64,000 bases of DNA from Hyphomicrobiales bacterium (lineage in GTDB: Bacteria > Pseudomonadota > Alphaproteobacteria > Rhizobiales > Beijerinckiaceae). The stretch is from positions 1 through 64,000 of the forward strand of contig JAIXTP010000033.1 of NCBI GenBank assembly GCA_027483895.1. The letters run 5' to 3'. Below the pieces are notes generated by a model. That model was not told the DNA's origin. It ran no database searches and saw only the letters and a program-made list of their open reading frames with translations. How positions within the stretch are numbered: the first letter of the stretch is position 1; each line of letters opens with the position of its first letter. This document shows, in pieces, positions 41,492-52,004 of the stretch. Both the position numbers and the translations under genes were made by a program.

Positions 41492-41513
41492 GGGCGGCAC
41501 TCCGGCGCGGGTC

Positions 41514-42908
<1,395 letters not shown>

Positions 42909-42911
42909 GGC

Positions 42912-44198
42912 TCAGCCCTCCATGAAGAGCAAAGCGGGCTCTTCCAGAAGCGCCTTGATCCGCTGGATGAAGACGGCCGCGTTCCAGCCGTCGATCACGC
43001 GGTGATCGAAGCTCGACGACATGTTCATCATCATGCGCGGCACGAATTTCTCGCCGTCCCACATCGGCCGCATCTGCATCTTGTTGACGCCGACGATCGC
43101 GACCTCGGGATGGTTGATGATGGGCGTGTGCGACAGGCCGCCGAGCGGACCGAGCGAGGTGATCGTGATCGTCGATCCGGTCAGCTCGTCGCGCGTCGCA
43201 GCGCCGTTCTTGGCGGCCGCGGCGAGACGGTTCACCTCCGCGCCGCAATCCCATAGATCGCGGGCTTCGGCATGCTTCACCACCGGGACGACGAGCCCCG
43301 TCGGGGTCTGCGCGGCGATGCCGACATGGACGCCGCCGTATTGCCGCACCACGCCCGCCTCGTCGTCATAAAGCGCGTTGATGCCCGGCTCGTCGCGCAG
43401 GGCGATGACCATGGCGCGGATGAGGAAGGGCAGGAAGGTCAGCTTGGGCCGATCCTCGCGCCGGTCGGCATTGAGCTTCGCCCGCAGCGACTCCACGTTC
43501 GTGACGTCGACCTCCTCCACATAGGTGATGTGGGGGATGCGCGAACGCGAGATCGTCATCTTGTCGGCGATGCGGCGGCGCAGCCCCATCACCTTGATCT
43601 CCTTGATCGAGGTGTCGGGCGCGAGACCCGGCCGCGAGGCTCCGCCCGGCGTGCCCGGAGAGGCGAAGGCGCGGTCGAGATCCTCATGCGTGATGCGCCC
43701 GGCGGGGCCGGTGCCGGCGATGCGGCGCAGGTCGATCCCCGCCTTGCGGGCCCGGTCGCGGACGGCCGGTGAAGCGATCGGCTTCTCGCCTTCCGGACGC
43801 GGGGCGACCGGAGCGGGCGAAACGGCGGGAGCGACGGAAGGCGAAATTCTCGGAGGTTCGGGCGTGCGCGCAGGCGCCGCGGCCACCGGAGCCTCCGGAA
43901 CGGGAGCGGGCGCTGCATGCGGCGGAGCCGGCTCGTCGGCGCCGATATTGCCCTCGCCGTCGACGTCGAGGCGGATCAGTTCGGAACCGATCGCGATCGT
44001 CTTGCCGACTTCGCCGCCGAGCGCGAGCACCTTGCCGCTCCGCGTCGACGGAATCTCGACCGTCGCCTTGTCCGTCATCACGGCCGCGATGATCTGGTCC
44101 TCGCGCACCATGTCGCCCGGGGCGACGTGCCATTCGACCAGTTCGGCCTCGGCGATGCCTTCGCCGACGTCGGGCATGCGGATCCTGAATTCGGCCAT
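42912..44198 (-). CDS. bkdB: Branched-chain alpha-keto acid dehydrogenase E2 (dihydrolipoyl transacylase)
   Basis: The 428-residue E2 has one lipoyl domain (residues 3-77) with the modified Lys44 in VMTDKATVEIPS, a Pro/Ala-rich linker, an E3/E1-binding domain (about 140-175, ASPAVRDRARKAGIDL and GTGPAGRITHEDL) and a catalytic domain ending with SSSFDHRVIDGW, the HxxxDG active site. It transfers the branched acyl group from lipoate to CoA. VEWHVAPGD and MTDKATVEIPS are typical of the branched-chain type. The gene starts 2 bases after the E1 beta stop. Confidence 0.93.
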   Translation of the reverse strand: MAEFRIRMPDVGEGIAEAELVEWHVAPGDMVREDQIIAAVMTDKATVEIPSTRSGKVLALGGEVGKTIAIGSELIRLDVDGEGNIGADEPAPPHAAPAPVPEAPVAAAPARTPEPPRISPSVAPAVSPAPVAPRPEGEKPIASPAVRDRARKAGIDLRRIAGTGPAGRITHEDLDRAFASPGTPGGASRPGLAPDTSIKEIKVMGLRRRIADKMTISRSRIPHITYVEEVDVTNVESLRAKLNADRREDRPKLTFLPFLIRAMVIALRDEPGINALYDDEAGVVRQYGGVHVGIAAQTPTGLVVPVVKHAEARDLWDCGAEVNRLAAAAKNGAATRDELTGSTITITSLGPLGGLSHTPIINHPEVAIVGVNKMQMRPMWDGEKFVPRMMMNMSSSFDHRVIDGWNAAVFIQRIKALLEEPALLFMEG

Positions 44199-44200
44199 GG

Positions 44201-45214
44201 TCAGCCCTCCATCACGTCGCGGAGCGCGCGGCCGACCCGGTCAGGTCCCGGGAAATAGGCCCATTCCTGCGCATAGGGATAAGGCGCGTCGTAGCCCGCC
44301 ACGCGGATGATCGGCGCTTCGAGATGGTAGAAGCAGGCCTCCTGCACCACCGAGAGAAGCTCAGCGCCGAAGCCGGAGGTCTGCGTCGCCTCGTGGACGA
44401 TCACGCAGCGGCCGGTCTTGGCCACCGAACGCTCGATCGTGTCGAGGTCGAGCGGCAGCAGGGTGCGGATGTCGATGATCTCGGCGTCGATGCCGATCTC
44501 CTCGGCTGCGGCCTGCGCCACATGAACCATGGTGCCGTAGACGAGCACCGTCACGTCCGCGCCGGGGCGACGGACGATCGCCTTGCCGAGCGGCACCGTG
44601 TAGTGGCCCTCGGGCACCTCGCCGAGCTCATGCTGCGCCCACGGCACGATCTTGCGCTCGTGATGGCCGTCGAAGGGCCCGTTGTAGAGGCGTTTGGGCT
44701 CGAGGAAGATCACCGGATCGTCGTCCTCGATGGCCGCGATCAGCAGGCCCTTGGCGTCGTAGGGGTTCGACGGGATCACGACCTTCAGGCCCGCGACATG
44801 CGTGAAGCACGCTTCCGGGCTCTGGCTGTGGCACTGGCCGCCGAAGATGCCGCCGCCTGTCGGCATGCGGATCACCAGCGGACAGGTGAAGTCCTGATTG
44901 GAACGGAAGCGGATGCGCGCCGCCTCCTGCGTGATCTGGTCATAGGCCGGGAACACGTAGTCCGCGAACTGGATCTCGACGCAGGGCCGCAGGCCGTAGG
45001 TCGCCATGCCGACGGCGGCGCCCACGATGCCGCCCTCGTTGATGGGCGCATCGAAGCAGCGTTCCTTGCCGTGCTTGGCCTGAAGGCCTTGCGTGCAGCG
45101 GAACACGCCGCCGAAATAGCCGACATCCTCGCCGAACACGACGACGCGTCTGTCCTGCGTCATCTTCACGTCCATGGCGTCGCGGATCGCCTCGATCATC
45201 GTCATGCGTGCCAT
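44201..45214 (-). CDS. bkdA2: Branched-chain alpha-keto acid dehydrogenase E1 beta subunit
   Basis: The 337-residue transketolase-type subunit starts at 45214 (MARMTMIEAIRDAMDVKM). It has FGEDVGYFGGVFRCTQGLQ, APINEGGIVGAAVGMA, EIQFADYVFPAYDQI and RMPTGGGIFGGQCHSQSPE, all typical of the branched-chain E1 beta. With E1 alpha it decarboxylates 2-oxoisocaproate, 2-oxoisovalerate and 2-oxo-3-methylvalerate. It starts 2 bases after the E1 alpha stop and ends 2 before E2. Confidence 0.95.
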   Translation of the reverse strand: MARMTMIEAIRDAMDVKMTQDRRVVVFGEDVGYFGGVFRCTQGLQAKHGKERCFDAPINEGGIVGAAVGMATYGLRPCVEIQFADYVFPAYDQITQEAARIRFRSNQDFTCPLVIRMPTGGGIFGGQCHSQSPEACFTHVAGLKVVIPSNPYDAKGLLIAAIEDDDPVIFLEPKRLYNGPFDGHHERKIVPWAQHELGEVPEGHYTVPLGKAIVRRPGADVTVLVYGTMVHVAQAAAEEIGIDAEIIDIRTLLPLDLDTIERSVAKTGRCVIVHEATQTSGFGAELLSVVQEACFYHLEAPIIRVAGYDAPYPYAQEWAYFPGPDRVGRALRDVMEG

Positions 45215-45216
45215 GA

Positions 45217-46461
45217 TCAGATCCCCGCCTTCTGGCGCTGCCGCCGGAGATGCTCGGGCATCTCCTTGTAGACCCCTTCGAACATCGCCGAGAGCGGCGC
45301 CGTGCCGCCTCCCCCGCCGATCATCGTGCCGCGGCTCTCCGCCTCCTTCTGGGCGGAGAGAACCTCTTCCTCGATTTCGACGCGGGCCTGCTCGTGCCGC
45401 TCTTCGGACCATTCGCCCGCAGCGATCAGATGCCGCTTGAGCCGCTCGATCGGGTCGCCCAGCGGCCAGGCAGCGGCTTCTTCCTTCGGGCGGTAGACGC
45501 TCGGATCGTCGGAGGTCGAATGGGCCGCCGCCCGATAGGTGACCCATTCGATCAGCACCGGGCCATAGCCCTGCCGGGCGCGGGCGATGGCCCATTTCGA
45601 CACCGCGAGCACCGCGAGGAAGTCGTTGCCGTCGACGCGCAGCGAGGCGAGGCCGTAGCCGTGCGCGCGGGTCGCGAAAGGCACGTGGCCGCCCGCGATG
45701 CCGACGAAGGACGAGATCGCCCACTGATTGTTCGTGATGTTCAGCACCACGGGCGGCCGGTAGACCGAGGCATAGAGCAGCGCCGAGTGGAAATCGCCCT
45801 CGGCCGTCGCGCCGTCGCCGATCCAAGCCGCCGCCACCCGGTCGTTGCCGTCGATGGCCGAGGCCATCGCCCAGCCGACCGCCTGCACATATTGCGTGGC
45901 GAGGTTGCCCGAGACGGTGAAGAAGCCGTGCGCCTTCGAGGAGTGCATCGGCGGCAGGTTCTTGCCCTCGAGCGGGTCGAGATCGTTGCCGAACTGCAGG
46001 CCCATGAAGTTCGTGAGCGGGAAGCCCGCCGAGACGAGCAGCCCCGATTGCCTATAGGTCGGGAAGTTCATGTCTCCCGGCGACAGCATGCGCTGGAAGC
46101 CGCAGGTGATCGCCTCCTCGCCCGTCGAGGCGGCGTAATTGGTCGTCTTGCCCTGCCGATGCGCGAGCAGCATGCGCTGGTCGAGAAAGCGCGTCGTCAT
46201 CATGTCGCGCAGGCCGCGGCGCAGGACATCGCCTTCCGAGGCGCCGAGGAAATCGGCCCAGGAGCCGACGGCGCGCCCCTCGTCGTCGAGCACGCGGATC
46301 AGGCGCGACGCGAAATCCTTCGTGTCCTCGGGCGACACGTCGACCGGCGGGCAGGCGACGGCGCCGGCGGGCGACAAGGGCACATGCGCGAAGCTGGGGG
46401 TCTGGCCGGGGCGCGCGGGCGGCTCGGGAACATGCAGTCTGGGCCTGCGGGTCTGTGTCAC
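45217..46461 (-). CDS. bkdA1: Branched-chain alpha-keto acid dehydrogenase E1 alpha subunit
   Basis: The 414-residue subunit carries the thiamine diphosphate motif from IGDGATAEGDFHSALL to VLNITNNQWAISS, and the phosphorylation-loop-like region YRAAAHSTSDDPSVYRP that marks branched-chain rather than pyruvate enzymes. QRMLSPGDMNFPTYRQ and PPMHSSKAHGFF fit the same group. It is the first gene of a six-gene operon with tiny gaps. The upstream 185 bases hold an A/T-rich promoter region and two inverted repeats. Confidence 0.95.
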   Translation of the reverse strand: MTQTRRPRLHVPEPPARPGQTPSFAHVPLSPAGAVACPPVDVSPEDTKDFASRLIRVLDDEGRAVGSWADFLGASEGDVLRRGLRDMMTTRFLDQRMLLAHRQGKTTNYAASTGEEAITCGFQRMLSPGDMNFPTYRQSGLLVSAGFPLTNFMGLQFGNDLDPLEGKNLPPMHSSKAHGFFTVSGNLATQYVQAVGWAMASAIDGNDRVAAAWIGDGATAEGDFHSALLYASVYRPPVVLNITNNQWAISSFVGIAGGHVPFATRAHGYGLASLRVDGNDFLAVLAVSKWAIARARQGYGPVLIEWVTYRAAAHSTSDDPSVYRPKEEAAAWPLGDPIERLKRHLIAAGEWSEERHEQARVEIEEEVLSAQKEAESRGTMIGGGGGTAPLSAMFEGVYKEMPEHLRRQRQKAGI

Positions 46462-46558
46462 CTGAGGTCTCCCTGTCGGAACGGCGGCCCGGATCCTTGG
46501 CTCCGCGCCGGCCGAGCCTGAGCTATTCAGCTCTGCAGTGGCTTCTCGAAAGAGTTAT

Positions 46559-46590
46559 ATTCTCTATCAACGGAGCGAAATAGAGAGAAT
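46559..46590. promoter_or_regulatory. Imperfect inverted repeat in the bkd promoter region
   Basis: ATTCTCTAT and ATAGAGAGAAT face each other across 12 bases, about 100 bases upstream of bkdA1 in the only A/T-rich patch there. A TATAAC on the minus strand just next to the left arm could be the -10 element. Lrp-type BkdR regulators bind such A/T-rich upstream regions; assignment to one is inference. Confidence 0.4.
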
Positions 46591-46610
46591 TTGCACTACG
46601 CAGGTGCAAA
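46590..46610. promoter_or_regulatory. Perfect inverted repeat TTTGCAC-N7-GTGCAAA upstream of bkd
   Basis: Two 7-bp arms mirror each other exactly around a 7-base spacer, directly beside the terminator of the upstream oxidase gene and about 130 bases upstream of bkdA1. The size and symmetry suit a dimeric regulator. It may also add to the terminator as a second hairpin. Confidence 0.45.
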
Positions 46611-46638
46611 AAGGGCGGATGCGCCTCACGCATCCGCC
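46608..46638 (-). terminator. Terminator of the FAD-linked oxidase gene
   Basis: On the minus strand GGCGGATGCG-TGAGG-CGCATCCGCC is a perfect 10-bp stem with a 5-base loop followed by CTTTTT. It starts 9 bases after the oxidase stop and insulates the bkd promoter. Confidence 0.92.
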
Positions 46639-46646
46639 GAAGACGG

Positions 46647-48041
46647 TCAGAACCCGTATTTGCCCGGGTTCATGATGTTCTGCGGGTCGAAGGCGGCCTT
46701 GATGGTCTGCATGAAGTCCACCGCGTCGCCCATCTCCTTGCGGAGATATTTCGCCTTGCGCTGGCCGATGCCGTGCTCGCCCGTGCAGGTCCCGTCCATG
46801 GCGAGCGCCCGCTCCACGAGACGGCCGGTGAAGCGTTCGGACGCCGCCATCTCCTCGGCATTCGCCGTGTCGAGGCTCAGCAGGACATGGAAGTTCCCGT
46901 CGCCGACATGGCCGAGAATGGGAGCGAAAAGGCCCGCCTCGGCGAGATCGCGCTGCGTTTCCTCCACGCAGTCCGCAAGGCGCGAGATCGGCACGCAGAC
47001 GTCGGTCGAAAAGACCTCGCAACCGGGCCGCAGCGCCACCGCGGCCCAATAGCCGTCGTGCCGCGCCTGCCAGAGCTTCTTGCGCCGCTCGGGATCGGTC
47101 GACCACGAAAAGCCGGAGGAGCCGTATTCGGCCGCGATCTCGCCGAAGGTCTCGGACTGCTCCTTCACGCCCGCCTCGGTGCCGTGGAATTCCACGCAGA
47201 GCGTCGGCTTCTCCTCGAGCGACAGCTTCGAATAGGCGTTGCAGGCACGGATCTGGTTCTCGTCCAGAAGCTCGCAGCGCGCGATCGGCACCCCGCATTG
47301 GATCGTCGCCATCACGGCCTCGCAGGCCGCGCGCACGCTCGGGAAGGTGCAAACGCCGCCCGCGATCACGTCCGGGATGCCGAAGACGCGGAGCGTCAGT
47401 TCGGTGATGATGCCGAGCGTGCCCTCGGCCCCGATCATCAGCCGGGTCAGGTCGTAGCCCGCGGAGGACTTCTTCGCCCGGCGCGCCGTGCGGATGATCC
47501 GGCCGTCGGGCATCACGGCCTCGACCGCCAGCACGACGTCCTTCATCGTGCCGTAGCGCACCGCCGTCGTGCCCGAAGCGCGGGTCGAGGCCATGCCGCC
47601 GATAGAGGCATTGGCGCCCGGATCGATGGGGAAGAACAGGCCCGTATCGCGCAGATGGCTGTTGAGCGCCTCGCGGGTCACGCCGGGCTGCACGGTCGCG
47701 GTCATGTCGCCCGGCGACACGGACAGCACCGCATTCATCCGCGACAGATCGATCGAGAGCCCGCCGAACGGCGCGTTGAGCTGGCCTTCGATGGAGCTTC
47801 CGGCCCCGAAGGCGATGACCGGGCAGCGATGCTCGGCACAGATCGCGACGGCGGCGGCGACCTCCGCGGTATCGAGCGCGAAGAGCACCGCATCCGGCGG
47901 CTCGTTCTTCAGCATCGATACGTTGTGGCCGTGTTCGCGGCGGATGCCCGCGTTCCGGGTCAGACGGTCGCCGAACCGCTGCTGCAGGACGGCGACGGCG
48001 GTTTCGATGCCCGAACGGTCGAAATTCGTATCGAGATGCAT
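46647..48041 (-). CDS. FAD-linked oxidase, D-lactate dehydrogenase/glycolate oxidase GlcD type
   Basis: From the ATG at 48041 the protein has 464 residues. The FAD-binding PCMH domain shows VIAFGAGSSIEGQLNAP, NASIGGMASTRASGTTAVRYG and LMIGAEGTLGIITELTLRVFG. The C-terminal FAD-linked oxidase domain has HVGDGNFHVLL and TCTGEHGIGQRKAKYL with the His residues that bind the hydroxy acid. It most resembles cytochrome-linked D-lactate dehydrogenases, which would use the D-lactate made by glyoxalase II, but other D-2-hydroxy acids are possible. It lies 97 bases downstream of ilvD. Confidence 0.88.
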   Translation of the reverse strand: MHLDTNFDRSGIETAVAVLQQRFGDRLTRNAGIRREHGHNVSMLKNEPPDAVLFALDTAEVAAAVAICAEHRCPVIAFGAGSSIEGQLNAPFGGLSIDLSRMNAVLSVSPGDMTATVQPGVTREALNSHLRDTGLFFPIDPGANASIGGMASTRASGTTAVRYGTMKDVVLAVEAVMPDGRIIRTARRAKKSSAGYDLTRLMIGAEGTLGIITELTLRVFGIPDVIAGGVCTFPSVRAACEAVMATIQCGVPIARCELLDENQIRACNAYSKLSLEEKPTLCVEFHGTEAGVKEQSETFGEIAAEYGSSGFSWSTDPERRKKLWQARHDGYWAAVALRPGCEVFSTDVCVPISRLADCVEETQRDLAEAGLFAPILGHVGDGNFHVLLSLDTANAEEMAASERFTGRLVERALAMDGTCTGEHGIGQRKAKYLRKEMGDAVDFMQTIKAAFDPQNIMNPGKYGF

Positions 48042-48086
48042 GACGAAGGCCTTCCGGGCCGGAGCCCGGTTTCGAAAGGACGGGAC

Positions 48087-48110
48087 CCGGCCGCACGCAC
48101 GTGCGACCGG
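48087..48110 (-). terminator. Possible terminator of ilvD
   Basis: Eleven-base arms (CCGGCCGCACG and CGTGCGACCGG) pair with one mismatch around a very short centre, 28 bases after the ilvD stop; on the minus strand the sequence continues with a short CCTTTCG. The T tract is poor, so read-through into the oxidase gene is likely. Confidence 0.4.
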
Positions 48111-48138
48111 TCGAGAAGGCGGATCCGCTGCCCGCGCC

Positions 48139-49992
48139 TCAGCGCGAGAAACGCTCCACGTCGCGCACGGCGCCATCGGACGCTGAGGTGACGAAGGCCG
48201 CATAGGCCTTCAGCGCTGACGAAACCTCGCGAGGGCGGGGCTTGGCGGGCTTCCAGGCATCCTTGCCCTTGGCCTCCATCCGGGCGCGGCGGGCGGCGAG
48301 TTCCTCCTCGCTCACGCCGAGCGTGATGGTGCGGGCGCGGATGTCGATCTCGACGGGATCGCCGTCCTCCACGAGACCGACATTGCCGCCGCTCGCGGCT
48401 TCCGGCGACATGTGGCCGATCGAAAGGCCGGCGCTGCCGCCGGAATAACGGCCGTCCGTCATCATCGCGCAGACCTTGTCGAGGCGACGGGCCTTGAGGA
48501 AGGTCGTGAGCTTCAGCATCTCCTGCATGCCCGGGCCGCCGCGCGGTCCCTCATAGCGGACCAGGATGACGTGGCCGGGCTTCACCGCGCCGCGCGAGAT
48601 GCCGTCGGCGGCGTCGTTCTCGCTCTCGAAAACGATGGCCGTGCCCTTGAAGGTCAGCATCGACTGGTCGACGCCCGCCACCTTCACGATGCAGCCGTCC
48701 TCGGCGATGTTGCCGTGCAGCACCGCGAGGCCGCCGTCCTGCGAATAGGCGTTGGCGCCGTCGCGGATGCAGCCCGCCTTGCGGTCGAGGTCGAGGGTCG
48801 CGAAGCGCCGGTCCTGCGCATAGGCCTCGCGCGTGATGACGCCGCCCGGAGCGGCGCAATAGAAGCGCTTCACCTCCTCGGAGGGCGAACGCATCACGTC
48901 CCAGATCTCCAGCGCTTCGCCGAGCGTGCGCGCATGGATGGTCGAGCAGTCGCGATGGATCACGCCGAGGCGGTCGAGTTCGCCGAGCAGCGCGAAGACG
49001 CCGCCCGCGCGGTGCACGTCTTCCATGAACCAGTCGTTGGTGGAGGGCGCGACCTTGCTCAGATGCGGCGTCGAGCGCGAGATCCGGTCGATGTCGCGCA
49101 TGGTGAAGGGCACTTCGCCCTCGCGCGCGGCCGCAAGCAGGTGCAGCACGGTATTGGTGGAGCCGCCCATGGCGACGTCCATGCGCATCGCGTTCTCGAA
49201 CGCCTTGAAGTTCGCGATCGAGCGCGGCAGCACGCTCGCATCGTCCTGATCGTACCAGCGGCGGCAGTTCTCGACGATCTGCTTCGCCGCCTTGATGAAG
49301 AGGTTCTTGCGCTCGACATGCGTGGCGACGACCGAGCCGTTGCCCGGCAGCGCGAGGCCCAGGCCCTCGACGAGGCAGTTCATCGAATTGGCGGTGAACA
49401 TGCCGGAGCAGGAACCGCAGGTCGGGCAGGCGCTCTTCTCGAAGGCCGCGACCTTGGCGTCGGACGCCGTGTCGTCGTTCTGCAGGATGAAGGGCTCGAC
49501 GAGCGAGATGCGCAGATCGTCGCCGTCCCACTTCACCCGGCCCGCTTCCATCGGACCGCCGGACACGAAGACGGTCGGAATGTTGAGCCGCATGGCGGCC
49601 ATCAGCATGCCGGGCGTGATCTTGTCGCAATTCGAGATGCAGACCATCGCGTCGGCCCGGTGCGCCTGCACCATATATTCGACGCTGTCGGCGATCAGGT
49701 CGCGCGACGGCAGCGAATAGAGCATGCCGTCATGGCCCATCGCGATGCCGTCGTCGACGGCGATGGTGTTCATCTCCTTGGCGACGCCGCCCGCGGCCTC
49801 GATCTCTTCGGCGACCATGCGGCCCACGTCGCGCAGATGCACGTGCCCCGGCACGAATTGCGTGAAGGAGTTGACGACCGCGATGATCGGCTTGCCGAAA
49901 TCCTCGTCCTTCATTCCCGTGGCGCGCCACAGGGCGCGGGAGGCGGAGCGGTCCTTGCCGGCCGTGGTCCGGCGCGAGCGAAGTTCAGGCAT
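48139..49992 (-). CDS. ilvD: Dihydroxy-acid dehydratase
   Basis: IlvD dehydrates 2,3-dihydroxy-3-methylbutanoate and its homologue, the third common step of valine and isoleucine synthesis, also feeding pantothenate through ketoisovalerate. The 617-residue protein has the iron-sulfur cysteines in SNCDKITPG (about 121-129) and [16 protein letters not shown] (about 193-208), [17 protein letters not shown] and the C-terminal [17 protein letters not shown]. It follows an Lrp-type regulator gene by 71 bases on the same strand. Confidence 0.97.
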   Translation of the reverse strand: MPELRSRRTTAGKDRSASRALWRATGMKDEDFGKPIIAVVNSFTQFVPGHVHLRDVGRMVAEEIEAAGGVAKEMNTIAVDDGIAMGHDGMLYSLPSRDLIADSVEYMVQAHRADAMVCISNCDKITPGMLMAAMRLNIPTVFVSGGPMEAGRVKWDGDDLRISLVEPFILQNDDTASDAKVAAFEKSACPTCGSCSGMFTANSMNCLVEGLGLALPGNGSVVATHVERKNLFIKAAKQIVENCRRWYDQDDASVLPRSIANFKAFENAMRMDVAMGGSTNTVLHLLAAAREGEVPFTMRDIDRISRSTPHLSKVAPSTNDWFMEDVHRAGGVFALLGELDRLGVIHRDCSTIHARTLGEALEIWDVMRSPSEEVKRFYCAAPGGVITREAYAQDRRFATLDLDRKAGCIRDGANAYSQDGGLAVLHGNIAEDGCIVKVAGVDQSMLTFKGTAIVFESENDAADGISRGAVKPGHVILVRYEGPRGGPGMQEMLKLTTFLKARRLDKVCAMMTDGRYSGGSAGLSIGHMSPEAASGGNVGLVEDGDPVEIDIRARTITLGVSEEELAARRARMEAKGKDAWKPAKPRPREVSSALKAYAAFVTSASDGAVRDVERFSR

Positions 49993-50063
49993 GGTCTTGT
50001 CCTCGGCGTGTCGGGCGACCGCTCACCGCTTCGCGGCCGGTCGCGGAAGTCTTCTTCGGTTCG

Positions 50064-50537
50064 TCAGAGATCCAGCGGCACCGTCGCGGCCACATGCCGG
50101 TTCTCCAGCACGAGCATGGAGACGGAGTGGCCGATGCAGGGGATGGTGCTGAGCTTGTTCAGCATGAATTCCTTGAGCGTTTCCGGGCTCTTCGTCCGGA
50201 TGCGCAGGATGTAGTCGTATTCGCCCGTCACCAGCAGGCACTCCGTCACTTCCGGCAGCCGGCCGATATGTTCGGTGAAGATCGCGACCGACTCGCCGTT
50301 CTGCCGTTCGAGCCTCACGCAGATCACTGCCTCGATCTGCATTCCGATCTGCGCGTAATCGACCTCGGCCGTGTAGCGGCGGATGATGCCGCGCTCCTCG
50401 AGCGACTTCAGGCGCCGCCCGCACGGCGTCGGCGAAAGGCCGACCTTTTCGGCGAGGTCGAGTACCGAAATCCGCCCCTGCTCCTGCAAGGTGCGGATGA
50501 TCATCAGATCGATCCGGTCGAGTTGGGCGTCGGGCAT
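50064..50537 (-). CDS. Lrp/AsnC-family transcriptional regulator
   Basis: The 157-residue protein has an N-terminal helix-turn-helix (LDRIDLMIIRTLQEQGRIS, DLAEKVGLSPTPCGRRLKSL) and a C-terminal RAM ligand domain (VTECLLVTGEYDYILRIRTK, cited in part, with FMLNKLSTIPCIGHSVSMLVL). Such proteins sense amino acids. The gene lies directly upstream of ilvD and in the same 4-kb neighbourhood as the bkd operon, so control of branched-chain amino acid genes is a reasonable inference. The start at 50537 gives the standard N-terminus. Confidence 0.9.
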   Translation of the reverse strand: MPDAQLDRIDLMIIRTLQEQGRISVLDLAEKVGLSPTPCGRRLKSLEERGIIRRYTAEVDYAQIGMQIEAVICVRLERQNGESVAIFTEHIGRLPEVTECLLVTGEYDYILRIRTKSPETLKEFMLNKLSTIPCIGHSVSMLVLENRHVAATVPLDL

Positions 50538-50584
50538 GGAGATCTCGGGCGAGGCGGGGGAAGCCGGGCGGCCCGGAAGCGGAA

Positions 50585-50608
50585 ACGGCCGGGGCGAGCC
50601 CCGGCCGT
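50585..50608 (-). terminator. Terminator of the TRAP binding-protein gene
   Basis: A perfect 10-bp stem (ACGGCCGGGG / CCCCGGCCGT) with a 4-base loop lies 12 bases after the stop of the binding-protein gene on the minus strand and is followed by a short T-rich tail (TTTCC). Confidence 0.75.
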
Positions 50609-50619
50609 CCCGTCCGAAC

Positions 50620-51714
50620 TCAGCGGGTCTGCTGCGACTGGTTCGCGAGGAAGCCGTCGAAGGGCAGTTCGGCCACGCGGAACCAGAGCTGCTCCTTCTT
50701 CCAGTAGGCGAACCACTGGTCGTAGATCTTCTTGAAGGCCGGGTTCTTAGCGGCGATCTCGCCGTAAAGCGCGTGCGCTTCCTTGAAGGCGGCCTGCATG
50801 ATCGGCTGCGGGAAACCGCGAAGTTCGGTACCGGCCGACACCAGACGCAGCAGGGCGTCGGGGTTGTTGTGGTCGTATTTGGCCACGCAATGGGCCATCG
50901 CCTCGGAGCAGGCCGTTTCCAGCGCGGCCTTGTAGGCGGGCGGCAGCGCGTTCCACTTGTCGAGATTGATGAAGAGCGAGGCGTTCGCCGTGCCCTCCCA
51001 CCAGCCGGGGTAGTAGTAGTATTTCGCGACCTTCTGGAAGCCGAGCTTCTCGTCGTCATAGGGGCCGGAGAACTCGGCCGCGTCGATCGTGCCGCGCTCG
51101 AGCGCCTGATAGATGTCGCCGCCGCCGATGGTCTGCGGCACGACGCCGAGACGCGACAGGATCGTGCCGCCGAGGCCCGCGATGCGGAACTTGAGACCCT
51201 TGAGGTCCTCGACCGTCTTGATCTCCTTGCGGAACCAGCCGCCCATCTGCGCCCCGGTATTGCCCGAGGGGATGGCATAGGCGTTGAAGCCCTTCAGGAA
51301 GTCGTTCACGAGCTCGCGCCCGCCGCCGTAATAGAGCCAGGCGATGTGCTGGCGCGTGTTGAGGCCGAAGGGCAGCGAAGTGTCGAAGGCGAAGGTCGGA
51401 TCCTTGCCGATATAGAAGCTGCCGAGCGAATGGGCGCATTCGACCGTGCCGTTGCTGACCGCGTCGAGCGCCTGCAGGGCCGGCACGATCTCGCCCGGCG
51501 CGAAGGTCTGGATCTGGAACTGGCCGTCCGTGAGTTCGCCGACGCGCTTGGCCACATGGGTCGAAATGCCGAACAGCGTGTCGAGACTCTTCGGATAGCT
51601 CGACGTCAGACGCCACGAGATCTTGGGCATGGTCTGCGCCACCGCGGGCGCGGCGACGGCGGCCGTTGCGGCGGCGGCAGCGCCGCCGGCCTTGATGAAT
51701 TTACGACGATCCAT
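50620..51714 (-). CDS. TRAP transporter solute-binding protein (DctP family), orphan
   Basis: The 364-residue periplasmic protein starts MDRRKFIKAGGAAAAATAAV, a twin-arginine signal ending at AVAQ, so it is probably exported folded by Tat. The mature part follows the DctP fold (RLTSSYPKSLDTLFGISTHV, GLKFRIAGLGGTILSRLG, QALERGTIDAAEFSGPYDDE), closest in feel to binding proteins for 2-oxo acids such as TakP. No DctQ or DctM membrane genes are next to it. It may pair with a transporter elsewhere. A terminator separates it from the Lrp gene. Confidence 0.9.
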   Translation of the reverse strand: MDRRKFIKAGGAAAAATAAVAAPAVAQTMPKISWRLTSSYPKSLDTLFGISTHVAKRVGELTDGQFQIQTFAPGEIVPALQALDAVSNGTVECAHSLGSFYIGKDPTFAFDTSLPFGLNTRQHIAWLYYGGGRELVNDFLKGFNAYAIPSGNTGAQMGGWFRKEIKTVEDLKGLKFRIAGLGGTILSRLGVVPQTIGGGDIYQALERGTIDAAEFSGPYDDEKLGFQKVAKYYYYPGWWEGTANASLFINLDKWNALPPAYKAALETACSEAMAHCVAKYDHNNPDALLRLVSAGTELRGFPQPIMQAAFKEAHALYGEIAAKNPAFKKIYDQWFAYWKKEQLWFRVAELPFDGFLANQSQQTR

Positions 51715-52004
51715 GGTCTTTCCTCCCGATCCCCGCCCCGCGGCACGACCCGCGTTTGTCCCCCGACGGGAATTTCGCGGAGCATCTAGGACCTGATTTT
51801 CGCAATGATCAATGAGAAAGGAGCGCATCCCCTCTGCGAAAGCCGCGTGTCCCGCATGAAGATTCACATGAGCGGCCCCGTTCTGAGAGAAATTCGCTCC
51901 TCCGGAAACGGCCGCCCATGCGCAGCATCGCAAGCCCGAGCTTGCAGGCGGGGCGTTTCGCCCGGCGCCCGTCCGAGCCATATCGAGCGCAGGAGGATGG
52001 TGCC

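Noticed and set aside
48054-48069. CCGGGC-CGGA-GCCCGG hairpin upstream of the FAD-linked oxidase gene
   Set aside because: It lies in the leader of the oxidase gene without a T tract on the transcribed side and is easily formed by chance at this GC content.
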